Source: Ruminococcus flavefaciens
GTDB taxonomy: Bacteria; Bacillota; Clostridia; Oscillospirales; Ruminococcaceae
Assembly: GCA_902762855.1 (NCBI GenBank)
Contig: CACWPR010000014.1
Span: 1 to 47,295, forward strand
Direction: 5' to 3'
DNA: 47,295 nucleotides
Below are positions 1 to 7,306 of the stretch, piece by piece. The notes under the pieces are model-generated. The model made no database searches. It saw only the letters and a program-made list of their open reading frames with translations, and was not told the origin of the DNA. Position numbers and translations under genes: made by a program. Position 1 is the first letter of the stretch. Each line of letters starts with the position of its first letter.

Positions 1-1644
1 TACCTTGAGGTAGAGAGTAGCGGACTTTGCACCCTGAGGAGCGAACTCTGCGAAGTTGTTGATACCGCCGTCTGATCCCTTCTCTGTATCAACGTTCATA
101 TCAGAAGGAAGGAGAACGATGTCTCCGGTATCGGGAGTTACAGTTGTGGTGGTAGTTGTGTTGTTATAGGGGTCGTTGTATGTAGTTGTAGTAGTTGTTC
201 CGGTATTTATGCTTGAAGAACCGGAGTATATTTTGGTTACGCCGTCGATCTTGCTTACAGTGGAACCGGTGCCGTACTTGGAATAGAGACCGGCAGCAGC
301 GCCTACGAGACCTGCGTTGTAGTCAAGAGCAACTTCGTTGCAGACATAGTCCTTGATGGAATCCTGATATGTGCCGTTTGAGTCGGAAGGTCCGCCTACG
401 AGAGCACCGATAAGTGTAGGACTGCCGGACTTAGCCTGTGTTGTATCACCCATTTCAGCATAGCTGCTGTAGCCGGATGCTGCTCTGTGGTGAGCGTTCT
501 GAGGGTACTTGCTGCCGATACCTACAACAAAGCTGTAGCCGGAGGGGTTATTGCCTGTGATGTAGTCCATCTGGCCCTTTGCCCATGTGGTGTGGTCAGC
601 GTTGGAGTGCTTGGACGCTACGAGAGCTGTGAACTGCATTGAGCAGTTGAGACGTGCACTGCCCCACTTGTCGAGGAAGTAGTATCCGTTCTGAGTTTTC
701 TGCTGAGTAGTAGATGTTATCCAGTTGTTTACCTTGCCCCAGTTGTTTGTAGCTTCTGCGATAAGGCAGGCAGCACCGAGGTCGGAGTTCTCCCAGCCGT
801 GTACCCAGCCGAGGTACTGAGTTACCTTGCTCTGAGCGTCGCTGAGGTAGCTCTGGTTATTGGTAGCGAGGTAGAGAGCTGCTGCTGCCCAAGCCTGCTC
901 GTCCTGGCAGGAGCTGTTCTTATAGAACCAGTCTCCGGTCCTGGACTGAAGGCCTTCTGTAGCTACCTGGTTGTACTGTGTTGAGAACTTGTAGAGAGCC
1001 TCAGCGTAAGTAAGGTCCTCCTTGTTGCCGAAGTTCATGTAGTTGAATGCGAGAGCTGCGGCATACTGAGCAGCAATATCGCTGGCGCCGTTGTTGGACC
1101 AGTACATACGTCTGCTGCCTGTCTGGTTCTCAGGAGCGCCCCAGTAGTCGTGGTCATCGTCGCCGTTGCCCTTCTGGTAGAGAAGGCTTGTAACGGTGCC
1201 GCCGCTCATCTTTGTGGAACGCTTGAAGAAGTCACAGAAGTGGTCTGTGATGAGCTTGAGGTGGTCGCCCTGACCAGTAGCAAGATATGCGTCCTTGAAT
1301 TCGTAGTAGCTCCAGCCGAGGGTAGAGGCAGTGTAGCCCTGAGGGAGACCGAACATAGCGTGGTCACCGGCATCGTGGAAACCGCCGGTAACCTCGTCGC
1401 TGGTATGGCAGTTGCCTCTCCATGAGAGACCGGTCTTGGAACTGATGTTGCCGCACATATTGGCGTCATAGAAATAGAGAGAGTATTGAAGGAGCTTAGC
1501 GTAGTCGTCGGTGCCTCCTGCTGCATTTGCTGTGAGGGAGGGAGCTACAGTAGCTGTCGGAGCAGCTAAAGGAGCGGCAAATGCGGAAACAGCCACGATA
1601 CCGCTAAGGATCGTGGATTTGATTCTTGTCAATGTTTTATGCAT
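1..1644 (-). CDS. Secreted GH9 endoglucanase, C-terminus cut by window edge
   Basis: Family 9 glycoside hydrolase expected to cleave beta-1,4-glucan outside the cell. The frame is open from an ATG at 1644 to the window edge (548 codons seen). Residues 1-42 form a signal peptide (basic start, hydrophobic core, end near TANAA). The catalytic domain covers about 44-465 and shows DAGDH at 91-95 (catalytic Asp pair), HHR at 385-387 and NEVALDYN with Glu437 as likely proton donor. A Thr/Asn/Pro linker follows (about 475-505), then the start of another domain (ending SATLYLKV) that could be a carbohydrate-binding module. Whether a dockerin follows is outside the window. The ribosome site is weak (AGAAG). 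The next gene upstream is a second GH9, but a terminator and a separate promoter region lie between them. Confidence 0.93.
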   Translation of the reverse strand, partial: MHKTLTRIKSTILSGIVAVSAFAAPLAAPTATVAPSLTANAAGGTDDYAKLLQYSLYFYDANMCGNISSKTGLSWRGNCHTSDEVTGGFHDAGDHAMFGLPQGYTASTLGWSYYEFKDAYLATGQGDHLKLITDHFCDFFKRSTKMSGGTVTSLLYQKGNGDDDHDYWGAPENQTGSRRMYWSNNGASDIAAQYAAALAFNYMNFGNKEDLTYAEALYKFSTQYNQVATEGLQSRTGDWFYKNSSCQDEQAWAAAALYLATNNQSYLSDAQSKVTQYLGWVHGWENSDLGAACLIAEATNNWGKVNNWITSTTQQKTQNGYYFLDKWGSARLNCSMQFTALVASKHSNADHTTWAKGQMDYITGNNPSGYSFVVGIGSKYPQNAHHRAASGYSSYAEMGDTTQAKSGSPTLIGALVGGPSDSNGTYQDSIKDYVCNEVALDYNAGLVGAAAGLYSKYGTGSTVSKIDGVTKIYSGSSSINTGTTTTTTYNDPYNNTTTTTTVTPDTGDIVLLPSDMNVDTEKGSDGGINNFAEFAPQGAKSATLYLKV

Positions 1645-1693
1645 ATTATCACACTTCTTTCAAGAAAGTCTGCCTATAATATGTCTTAACATC

Positions 1694-1748
1694 ATTATAC
1701 AGGGTTTTTTCGGAAAAATAGTTACATTTTGATTACAATATTATTACA
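1694..1748 (-). promoter_or_regulatory. Promoter region of first GH9 gene with three 11-bp-spaced TGTAA repeats
   Basis: On the minus strand a TATAAT -10 box lies at 1699-1694, but no good -35 box is found 16-18 bp upstream. Instead TGTAA occurs three times with exact 11-bp spacing (plus-strand TTACA at 1722-1726, 1733-1737 and 1744-1748), starting where the -35 box should be. A fourth TTACA is at 1784-1788 but out of register. The layout suggests activator-dependent transcription; the regulator is unknown. Confidence 0.5.
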
Positions 1749-1862
1749 ATATGGTGAATATCGCCTCTGAATTCACACTTTTGTTACATTATCCAAAAGA
1801 ATGGTTAACAATTATTGCGGCTTTGTGCTGTTTTTCACCATTAATGTTGCCTGATGTTAACA

Positions 1863-1886
1863 AAAGGCTCCCCGAAGGGAGCCTTT
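1863..1886 (-). terminator. Intrinsic terminator after GH9-dockerin gene
   Basis: The stem AAAGGCTCCC / GGGAGCCTTT closes on a 4-nt TTCG tetraloop (minus strand), a few bases past the stop codon at 1894. The T-run after it is short (stem T's, then TG), so efficiency is uncertain. Confidence 0.75.
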
Positions 1887-1893
1887 ATCATTT

Positions 1894-3810
1894 TTACTTT
1901 ACAAAGTCAGCAGGGTCGAGTGAGGGGACAAGTTCAAGGAGATACTTCTGTATCTGGAGCGCATCGTTTACTGTAAGACCACTGGTCTCGTGCTCGTAAA
2001 CATTTGCGTAGAACTGGCCCTTCTCAGTGATGTGGTCCTTGTCGCTGCCATTAAGTCCGTACTTGTCCTGGTCAGCCATTGACTGCATTACAAGTACAAC
2101 GTCGTTCATTTTGACCTCTTCATCGCCGTCAGCGTCACCCCATACACCTGTCTCAGGGTCTGTTGGAGTTGTGGGAGGTTCTGTAGTCGTCGTTGTAGTT
2201 GTAGTGGTGGTAGTTGTGGTGGTTGTGGTAGTTGTCGTAGTTGTAGTTGTGGTAGTTCCTGCATTGCTTGCAAACTGGAAATTCTCGTTTATCTCGGAAG
2301 CACTTGCTTCAACAGCCTTTGCACCGGAGCTGTCACCGCCGTACTGGCTTACAAGCGGAGCGCAGGCCAGAACGAAGCATCCGTTGTAGTCAAGAGCAGG
2401 CTCTGTACAGCTATAGGAATTCTGGTGGTCCTCATAGCCGCCGCTGCTGTCAGGACCGCCCAGGAGTGCTCCGTAGAGGATGTACTTTGCAGCGGTATTG
2501 TCAGAGGGATTTCCCGTGCCGGGGTTAGCAGCTCTGTGGTGGTAGTGTGTGGGGTAGCTGTCACCGTAGCCAACGAGATAGCTCTTATATGCAGTGCTGG
2601 AATTGAGGATGCAGTCCATCTGATGCTTTGCTGCGGCCTGGAGGTTCGAGTCGCCGCTTCTCCATGCGATGCCCTGGAGAGCGCAGTTGTATCTTGCAGA
2701 GCCCCAGCCCCAGTTAGCAGCGTAGCTTCCTGTGGAGAATGAGCTTCCGCCGGTGTCTCTTACTTCGAGAGCAGCCTCGTTCTGGTACTTGGTGCCGTCA
2801 AAGCCAAGCTCGCCCAGGAGTGCGGAGTAGCCGCTGTATACCTTGCCCCAGCAGTAGAGCCAGCCGTCATAATCGCCGTTGCTGAATGCCTTGTTGCCTG
2901 TCAGTGTGATAGGAGGCTTGTAGCCTGAGGGCAGTGTGCCGCCGTTTTCAGCCAGGTCGCACCAGAGCTGGCCCCATGCTATATCGTCTCCAAGGGAACT
3001 GCCTCCGCCGTACATATTGCCACGGCCTGTAGCCTTGTATGAGGGATACTTAGCTCCGAATGCAGCTAAAGCCTTGCCGTATTTCAGGCACTCGGCAGCA
3101 TAGGCAGGGTCAGAGTCCTTGAATGCCAGTGCACTTGAACCCAGAGCTGCTGCCATTTCTCCTGCGGAGTCAGCAATAGGTGTAGAGGGACTTGCCCAGT
3201 ATACAGTTCTCTTCATTGTCTGAGTCTCAGGGGCGGTCCATATGCTGTGGTCCTCACCCTCGGAGGCTATCTGGTCAACATAGGCGATTACATTTCCGCT
3301 GTCGTCCAGGAAGGTTACCTTCATGAAATAGTCGCACATATTTCTGAGTATGTACATAAGGTGGTCGGTGCAGTCAGCCTTCTCGAAAGCTTCTGGGTAA
3401 GAGAAGTATGACCATGCCAGTGAGGTGGCGGCGAATCCCATGGTCATTGAGAACTTGATGTGGTCTCCGGCGTCGTGGTAGCCTCCGGATGCATCAACGG
3501 TATCAGAACCGCCGTTTGCAGCCTTCAGAGCGGCTTTTTCGCCGGATGAGAGGCCTTCACCGGCATCAATGCTTGCCTGGCCGTCGTAGGTATGGCAGTC
3601 CTGTCTCCAGGTGAGGGGACCGCCGGTGATGTTTTCGCCGCAGGCATTTGCGTCGAAGAAGTAAAGTGAGAGTGCCAGTGCCTGAGTGTAGTCAGGGTCA
3701 GAGGCGGCATTTGAGGTCACGGATACGCTGGCCGAAGGTATGGAAGCTGCTGTCAGTGCGGCAGCCATTACACCTGTCACGGCTTTTTTGATTTTAGATT
3801 TGAGTGACAT
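1894..3810 (-). CDS. Secreted GH9 cellulase with Thr linker and C-terminal dockerin
   Basis: Cellulosomal family 9 glycoside hydrolase of 638 aa. Start chosen at 3810 because AAAGGAG precedes it and it opens directly into a signal peptide (MSLKSKIKK, hydrophobic core, end near SNAA at 36); the frame stays open 25 codons upstream but that part lies in the 5' UTR. The catalytic domain is about 38-505: DAGDH 113-117, HHR 424-426, EPALDYN with Glu470 as likely acid. A near-pure Thr linker of about 25 residues and a short PT stretch lead to a type I dockerin at 555-638. Its first calcium repeat (GDADGDEEVKMND) is normal; the second (NVYEHETSGLTVND) lacks the usual Asp/Asn ligands. Dockerin binding to a cohesin scaffoldin would place the enzyme on a cellulosome. 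No CBM is visible. Confidence 0.95.
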   Translation of the reverse strand: MSLKSKIKKAVTGVMAAALTAASIPSASVSVTSNAASDPDYTQALALSLYFFDANACGENITGGPLTWRQDCHTYDGQASIDAGEGLSSGEKAALKAANGGSDTVDASGGYHDAGDHIKFSMTMGFAATSLAWSYFSYPEAFEKADCTDHLMYILRNMCDYFMKVTFLDDSGNVIAYVDQIASEGEDHSIWTAPETQTMKRTVYWASPSTPIADSAGEMAAALGSSALAFKDSDPAYAAECLKYGKALAAFGAKYPSYKATGRGNMYGGGSSLGDDIAWGQLWCDLAENGGTLPSGYKPPITLTGNKAFSNGDYDGWLYCWGKVYSGYSALLGELGFDGTKYQNEAALEVRDTGGSSFSTGSYAANWGWGSARYNCALQGIAWRSGDSNLQAAAKHQMDCILNSSTAYKSYLVGYGDSYPTHYHHRAANPGTGNPSDNTAAKYILYGALLGGPDSSGGYEDHQNSYSCTEPALDYNGCFVLACAPLVSQYGGDSSGAKAVEASASEINENFQFASNAGTTTTTTTTTTTTTTTTTTTTTTTTTEPPTTPTDPETGVWGDADGDEEVKMNDVVLVMQSMADQDKYGLNGSDKDHITEKGQFYANVYEHETSGLTVNDALQIQKYLLELVPSLDPADFVK

Positions 3811-3896
3811 AGTATTAACTCCTTTCATTCTGGGCATTAGCCCTTTATCAGTGTCATCCTCCCGCAAAGATACACAGATATTCATTTTACACTTTA

Positions 3897-3927
3897 ATTA
3901 TAGCAGACTTTGCCAATAATTTGTTAA
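3897..3927 (-). promoter_or_regulatory. Promoter of GH9-dockerin gene
   Basis: Extended -10 TGCTATAAT (TATAAT at 3902-3897) with a possible -35 TTAACA at 3927-3922, spacer 19 bp. It gives a 5' UTR of about 80 nt before the start at 3810. Confidence 0.55.
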
Positions 3928-4000
3928 TAAAGTGTGTACTTTTTGTGATTTCCGCAAAATTTCGGCAGTTAGTTCAAAATTACATACCTCCTATTGTACG

Positions 4001-4033
4001 AAATACCCTAAGCAGTTACTGCTCAGGGTATTT
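4001..4033 (-). terminator. Possible terminator hairpin overlapping the GGDEF gene stop
   Basis: AAATACCCT and AGGGTATTT arms enclose an inner AGCAGT/CTGCT stem and span the stop codon at 4016. There is no T-run beyond ATTT, so it could be a weak terminator or an mRNA 3'-end stabiliser. Confidence 0.45.
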
Positions 4034-5899
4034 CCGTGCTTTTTTCTTCAGCCGCTTTTCGGCATACATTATTTCGTCAGAGCGTTTTATAAGTGTTTCT
4101 ATGTTCATGTCCCTGCGGTCAGAAGATGTGAATACACCTACGCTGGCAGATATGCTGTATGGACTTCCGGCACTGTGTTCTTCAAGATAGGACCTTATCT
4201 TGCTGCGGATGCTTTCCTCTGAGACCTTTCCGTCCATTACGGCGAGCATCTCATCACCGCCAAGCCTTACCAGAAGTGCGTCCTCCGGGCAGGCGGACTT
4301 CAGAGCGTCAGCCACCATGCGGATAGCACGGTCTCCTGCAACGTGTCCATGAATATCGTTGATGCCTTTCAGGTCGTCAAGGTCGGCAAGTGCAGCCGTT
4401 ATAGTCCTGCCCGGAACGGCATCCCCGAACCTTTTCTCGTACTCCTCCATGAAACTGATACGGTTGCAGAGTCCGGTAAGGCCGTCAATGCGGTATATCT
4501 CCTCCAGACGCTTCATAAGGTAACGCTGGCACTGGTTGTTGACATAGCCGCCGATAGCGTTGTTCACTGCGTTTATCACTATCGGGATGCGGCAGTAGAA
4601 GAGGGAGTCCTCAAAGGGACAGTGAAAGACTGCGTATCCAAGGGGGACGTTCAGATAGTCTATCAGGGAGAAAACTATGGGGCAGTTCTTGTTAAGAAGC
4701 CTTTTTATATCTGGGACCATATTCCTGCGCCAGAGGGATTTCGGCTTGTATTCCACGTCGGAGCCGAAGTCCTCTACAACACACATCTCATCGTCGAAAA
4801 CATCTGTGTCCTTTTCACGGAATGGGTCCGCAGAGGGTATGGTGCAGCTCTTGTTGATAACACAGGTCATGTCGGCAAAGACATAGCTGTCGAAGAGGGC
4901 AGATACCTCCTCTATGCTGCGGCAGTTCTGTATTTTCTCGGACCTTCTTGAAAGCGCCTGATTGTCTCCCTGTATACGGGATATCCTGTTGTTCAGGATA
5001 TGCATTATGGATGGGATGTTCACAGTCACATCATCCCGGCATCCGCATGAACCTGCTATTATAGGCTCAGGTTCAACGAAGGGGGAGCCGGTGAACTTCC
5101 GGGTGCGGAATATCTCATCAGCGGCCTCAGCTACCTTGGCTCCCATGAGGGTGTAGCTGCAATTGGATGAGGTTATTTTCGGTGCGGAGACATATATATC
5201 CTCTATGCCGTCAAATCCGGTGACGGCGGTGTCCTCCGGAACTTTTATGCCGTGGTCCTGCAAGACCCTGCATACGGTTATGGCCATGGTGTCGTTGGCG
5301 CATATTATAGCTCTGGGAACTCGGTTTTCTGCGATGAGCTTTTCGGTAGCCTCTTTTGCGGGGCCGTCCCAGAAGTCGCCGTAGCTTATCATGGAGTCAT
5401 TGAAGTCTATGCCTTTTTCTGCAAGGACCTTCTTTATGACATTCCCTCTTTCCTCTGAGAACTCATTTCCCTTTAGTCCGGCCATATAGTGGATGTCAGT
5501 GATGCCGTGGAAGTCTGTGATATGGCGGACTATCCTTTCAAATCCACTGGTGAAATCAAATCCTAAATTGATACATCCGGGGAAAGCTCCGTCAATAGTC
5601 ATTACCGGGACACCATATCCCGATGCTCTGGCGATGAGCTCCTCGACGGTGCCACGGTGTTTAATTGTCTCTACAGCAATTACGAGAACGTCTATCAGAC
5701 CGAAGTCGATGAGGTCGAAGAGGTGGACTTCCGCAGTATTTCTGGTGTCAAGATAATAGAGGTCAGAGCATAGGTTGTAAACAAAAAGACTGTGTCCCTT
5801 CCGGACTGCCTCTCTGTTGAGGGATATGACAAGGTCATAGTTGGTCACTTCACTGAGGTGTGAAAGACACAGTGCTATTATCTTTCTTCCGTTTATCAT
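4016..5899 (-). CDS. LacI/periplasmic-binding-like sensor fused to GGDEF diguanylate cyclase
   Basis: 627-aa cytoplasmic protein. Residues about 5-285 match the ligand-binding fold of LacI-family regulators (for example RAIICANDTMAI and VTGFDGIEDI) but have no helix-turn-helix in front and no signal peptide, so it is probably an intracellular ligand sensor. A middle region (290-450) is unassigned. The C-terminus (about 455-627) is a GGDEF domain with signature GGDEM at 547-551 (canonical GGDEF), preceded by DLDDLKGIND. The allosteric RxxD I-site five residues before GGDE is absent (PEDA there). It should make cyclic-di-GMP in response to a small ligand, possibly a sugar. Start chosen on GGAG six bases upstream; the promoter is at 5942-5970. 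Divergent from the DUF11-like gene. Confidence 0.85.
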   Translation of the reverse strand: MINGRKIIALCLSHLSEVTNYDLVISLNREAVRKGHSLFVYNLCSDLYYLDTRNTAEVHLFDLIDFGLIDVLVIAVETIKHRGTVEELIARASGYGVPVMTIDGAFPGCINLGFDFTSGFERIVRHITDFHGITDIHYMAGLKGNEFSEERGNVIKKVLAEKGIDFNDSMISYGDFWDGPAKEATEKLIAENRVPRAIICANDTMAITVCRVLQDHGIKVPEDTAVTGFDGIEDIYVSAPKITSSNCSYTLMGAKVAEAADEIFRTRKFTGSPFVEPEPIIAGSCGCRDDVTVNIPSIMHILNNRISRIQGDNQALSRRSEKIQNCRSIEEVSALFDSYVFADMTCVINKSCTIPSADPFREKDTDVFDDEMCVVEDFGSDVEYKPKSLWRRNMVPDIKRLLNKNCPIVFSLIDYLNVPLGYAVFHCPFEDSLFYCRIPIVINAVNNAIGGYVNNQCQRYLMKRLEEIYRIDGLTGLCNRISFMEEYEKRFGDAVPGRTITAALADLDDLKGINDIHGHVAGDRAIRMVADALKSACPEDALLVRLGGDEMLAVMDGKVSEESIRSKIRSYLEEHSAGSPYSISASVGVFTSSDRRDMNIETLIKRSDEIMYAEKRLKKKARKYPEQ

Positions 5900-5941
5900 A
5901 TTAAACTCCTGTTGTTTAAAGCGGATAAATTCTTTCCTTTT

Positions 5942-5970
5942 ATCATAACATATTTATCACTTTTTGTCAA
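5942..5970 (-). promoter_or_regulatory. Sigma-A-type promoter of GGDEF gene
   Basis: TTGACA (5970-5965), 17-bp spacer and TATGAT (5947-5942) on the minus strand, about 45 bp before the start codon at 5899. Confidence 0.8.
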
Positions 5971-5971
5971 G

Positions 5972-5986
5972 CCAGTGTGACACTGG
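5972..5986. promoter_or_regulatory. 15-bp perfect palindrome next to GGDEF promoter
   Basis: CCAGTGTGACACTGG has 7-bp arms around one central base and begins 1 bp upstream of the -35 box of the GGDEF gene promoter. Its position suits a dimeric regulator. It is also on the 5' side of the opposing DUF11-like gene, so it might serve both. Confidence 0.5.
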
Positions 5987-6072
5987 ACCCGGCCACGCTG
6001 GCGCTTGCTCTGCTCGCTAACTTTGTACGCAGGACCTACTCTGCTTTCGCTTACGTGAACAATTACTATTTT

Positions 6073-6190
6073 ATGGATGTGTTCAGGTAAGGGGGAAGCT
6101 GACAGAAACAGCATTCACATCCATGGGCGCCGGGGAATATAATGGAGCGAGGGAGGGAAAGGCTCCCTCCCGAAATCGGGCGCCATGCGC
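6073..6190 (+). other. Structured 5' leader of DUF11-like gene
   Basis: Plus strand before the start at 6208. ATGGATGTG (6073-6081) pairs with CACATCCAT (6116-6124). GGGAGGGA (6151-6158) pairs with TCCCTCCC (6164-6171). Two self-complementary GGCGCC copies flank the second hairpin and could close an outer stem. I do not recognise a riboswitch class and see no terminator before the gene. The rest of the 308-bp gap (5900-6207) holds the GGDEF promoter and palindrome; 5987-6072 holds nothing I can name. Confidence 0.45.
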
Positions 6191-6207
6191 CTTATGGAGG
6201 AATTATT

Positions 6208-7065
6208 ATGGCTGCTTTCTACAATCAGGCTACGCTCTCTTACAACGGGACCGTTACCTCTTCTAATATAACAACAGGTGAGATACTGGAGGTCCTTTCT
6301 GCGGAAAAGACTGCTGTCACTGACTCCTATACCACTGGCGACGAGATAGTTTTTGCTGTTAGCATGGTCAACAGCGGTACCTCCGCCCTGACCGGTCTCA
6401 CTCTCTCCGACGACCTGGGTGCTTACAGCTTCGGGGAACCGCCTGCACAGGCTGTGCCCCTCACTTATGTCCCGGACTCCCTGAAGTACTTCATCAACGG
6501 AGTGCTCCAGCCTTCTCCGGCAGCTCCCAGAGTCTCACCCCTTACAGTTTCCGGTATTGAAGTCCCGGCAGGCGGCAATTCAATGGTGATGTATGCTGCA
6601 AGAGTAAATGAGTTCGCACCTCTCGGTGAGGATTCTTCTATCACCAATACTGCTGAGATAACCGGCGCAGGCATAACCGGCGTTTCCGCACAGGAGACCA
6701 TAGCCTCTGCTGACGGTGCTGTGCTGACTATCAGCAAGTCCCTCAGCCCTGTTGCTGTGGAGGAAAACGGCTCTGTGACTTACACCTTCACTATCCAGAA
6801 TTCCGGCAATGCCGAAGCCTCTGCGTCTGACGACATCATATTCACTGACACCTTTGACCCCATTCTCACAAACCTCACAGCAGAGTTCAACGATACTCCA
6901 TGGACTGCTGCAAACTACACCTATGACCAGTCTACCGGAACATTCACAAGTCTTGCCGGCCAGATAACAGTGCCTGCGGCCACATTCTCACAGGACCCTC
7001 AGTCCGGAGTATGGAGCGTTCAGCCTGGTATCAGCACGCTGACTATCACCGGAAATATAAGCTGA
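6208..7065 (+). CDS. DUF11-like repeat protein
   Basis: 285-aa protein of unknown role and the only plus-strand gene here. Start chosen at 6208 (MAAFYNQ) because GGAGG lies just before it; an in-frame ATG at 6142 lies within the structured leader. There is no signal peptide, membrane helix or anchor. The sequence is rich in Thr, Ser, Ala and Gly and looks all-beta, with two related segments: about 25-165 (TAVTDSYTTGDEIVFAVSMV) and about 170-285 (LSPVAVEENGSVTYTFTIQN), each like the DUF11 Ig-like fold with a xTYTxxxxNxG pattern. Similar short leaderless DUF11 proteins occur in clostridia with unknown function. Followed by a strong terminator. Confidence 0.8.
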   Translation: MAAFYNQATLSYNGTVTSSNITTGEILEVLSAEKTAVTDSYTTGDEIVFAVSMVNSGTSALTGLTLSDDLGAYSFGEPPAQAVPLTYVPDSLKYFINGVLQPSPAAPRVSPLTVSGIEVPAGGNSMVMYAARVNEFAPLGEDSSITNTAEITGAGITGVSAQETIASADGAVLTISKSLSPVAVEENGSVTYTFTIQNSGNAEASASDDIIFTDTFDPILTNLTAEFNDTPWTAANYTYDQSTGTFTSLAGQITVPAATFSQDPQSGVWSVQPGISTLTITGNIS

Positions 7066-7077
7066 ATATAAACGTTC

Positions 7078-7107
7078 GGGGCGCCTGAGAAGGCGCCCCT
7101 TTTATTT
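7078..7107 (+). terminator. Intrinsic terminator of DUF11-like gene
   Basis: GGGGCGCCT / AGGCGCCCC 9-bp stem with GAGA loop (7078-7099), followed by TTTTATTT. The first base of the stem lies 13 nt past the stop codon. Confidence 0.9.
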
Positions 7108-7114
7108 AACTATA

Positions 7115-7171
7115 TCATGTTTTACAGACGTCACTTATCTTCATCATGTTTTACAGACGTCCCTTATCTTC
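7115..7171. repeat. Two-copy tandem repeat, 29-nt period
   Basis: Copies at 7115-7142 and 7144-7171 match at 27 of 28 positions (one A/C difference). They sit between the converging DUF11-like and permease genes; the second copy covers the stop codon of the out-of-frame permease tail (7164-7166). Confidence 0.9.
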
Positions 7172-7306
7172 GTCTGTTTCTTATTATCGAGCGTCCGCTC
7201 AGATAGGTCAGTACAAAATACCCTCCGTATATCAGTATTATCACTGCCGCCGTCATGATTATGGAGGGCAGCATATTCTGTGATGTGAAGAGCTCAGGGG
7301 AAGGAA
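7164..7306 (-). pseudogene. Out-of-frame C-terminal tail of BceB-type permease
   Basis: In another reading frame, past the point where the permease frame degenerates, the minus strand encodes ELFTSQNMLPSIIM, then a hydrophobic helix with IYGGYF and a basic end SIIRNRRR before TAA at 7164. This is what the last membrane helix and tail of a Bce-type permease should look like. It has no start or ribosome site, so it is a broken-off 3' part of the adjacent gene. Confidence 0.75.

Noticed and set aside
2027-2389. Val-repeat open frame on the plus strand
   Set aside because: Antisense of the Thr linker of the GH9-dockerin gene; the poly-Val comes from reversed Thr codons.
3811-3885. Longer N-terminus for the GH9-dockerin protein
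   Set aside because: The extra 25 residues precede a perfect AAAGGAG site and a normal signal peptide start; this part is 5' UTR.
3975-3995. AGGAGG followed by ATG on the minus strand near 3987
   Set aside because: The ATG is followed at once by TAA, so no peptide is encoded.
7115-7171. Possible small CRISPR array
   Set aside because: Only two copies and a 1-nt gap; it is a tandem duplication, no spacers and no cas genes.
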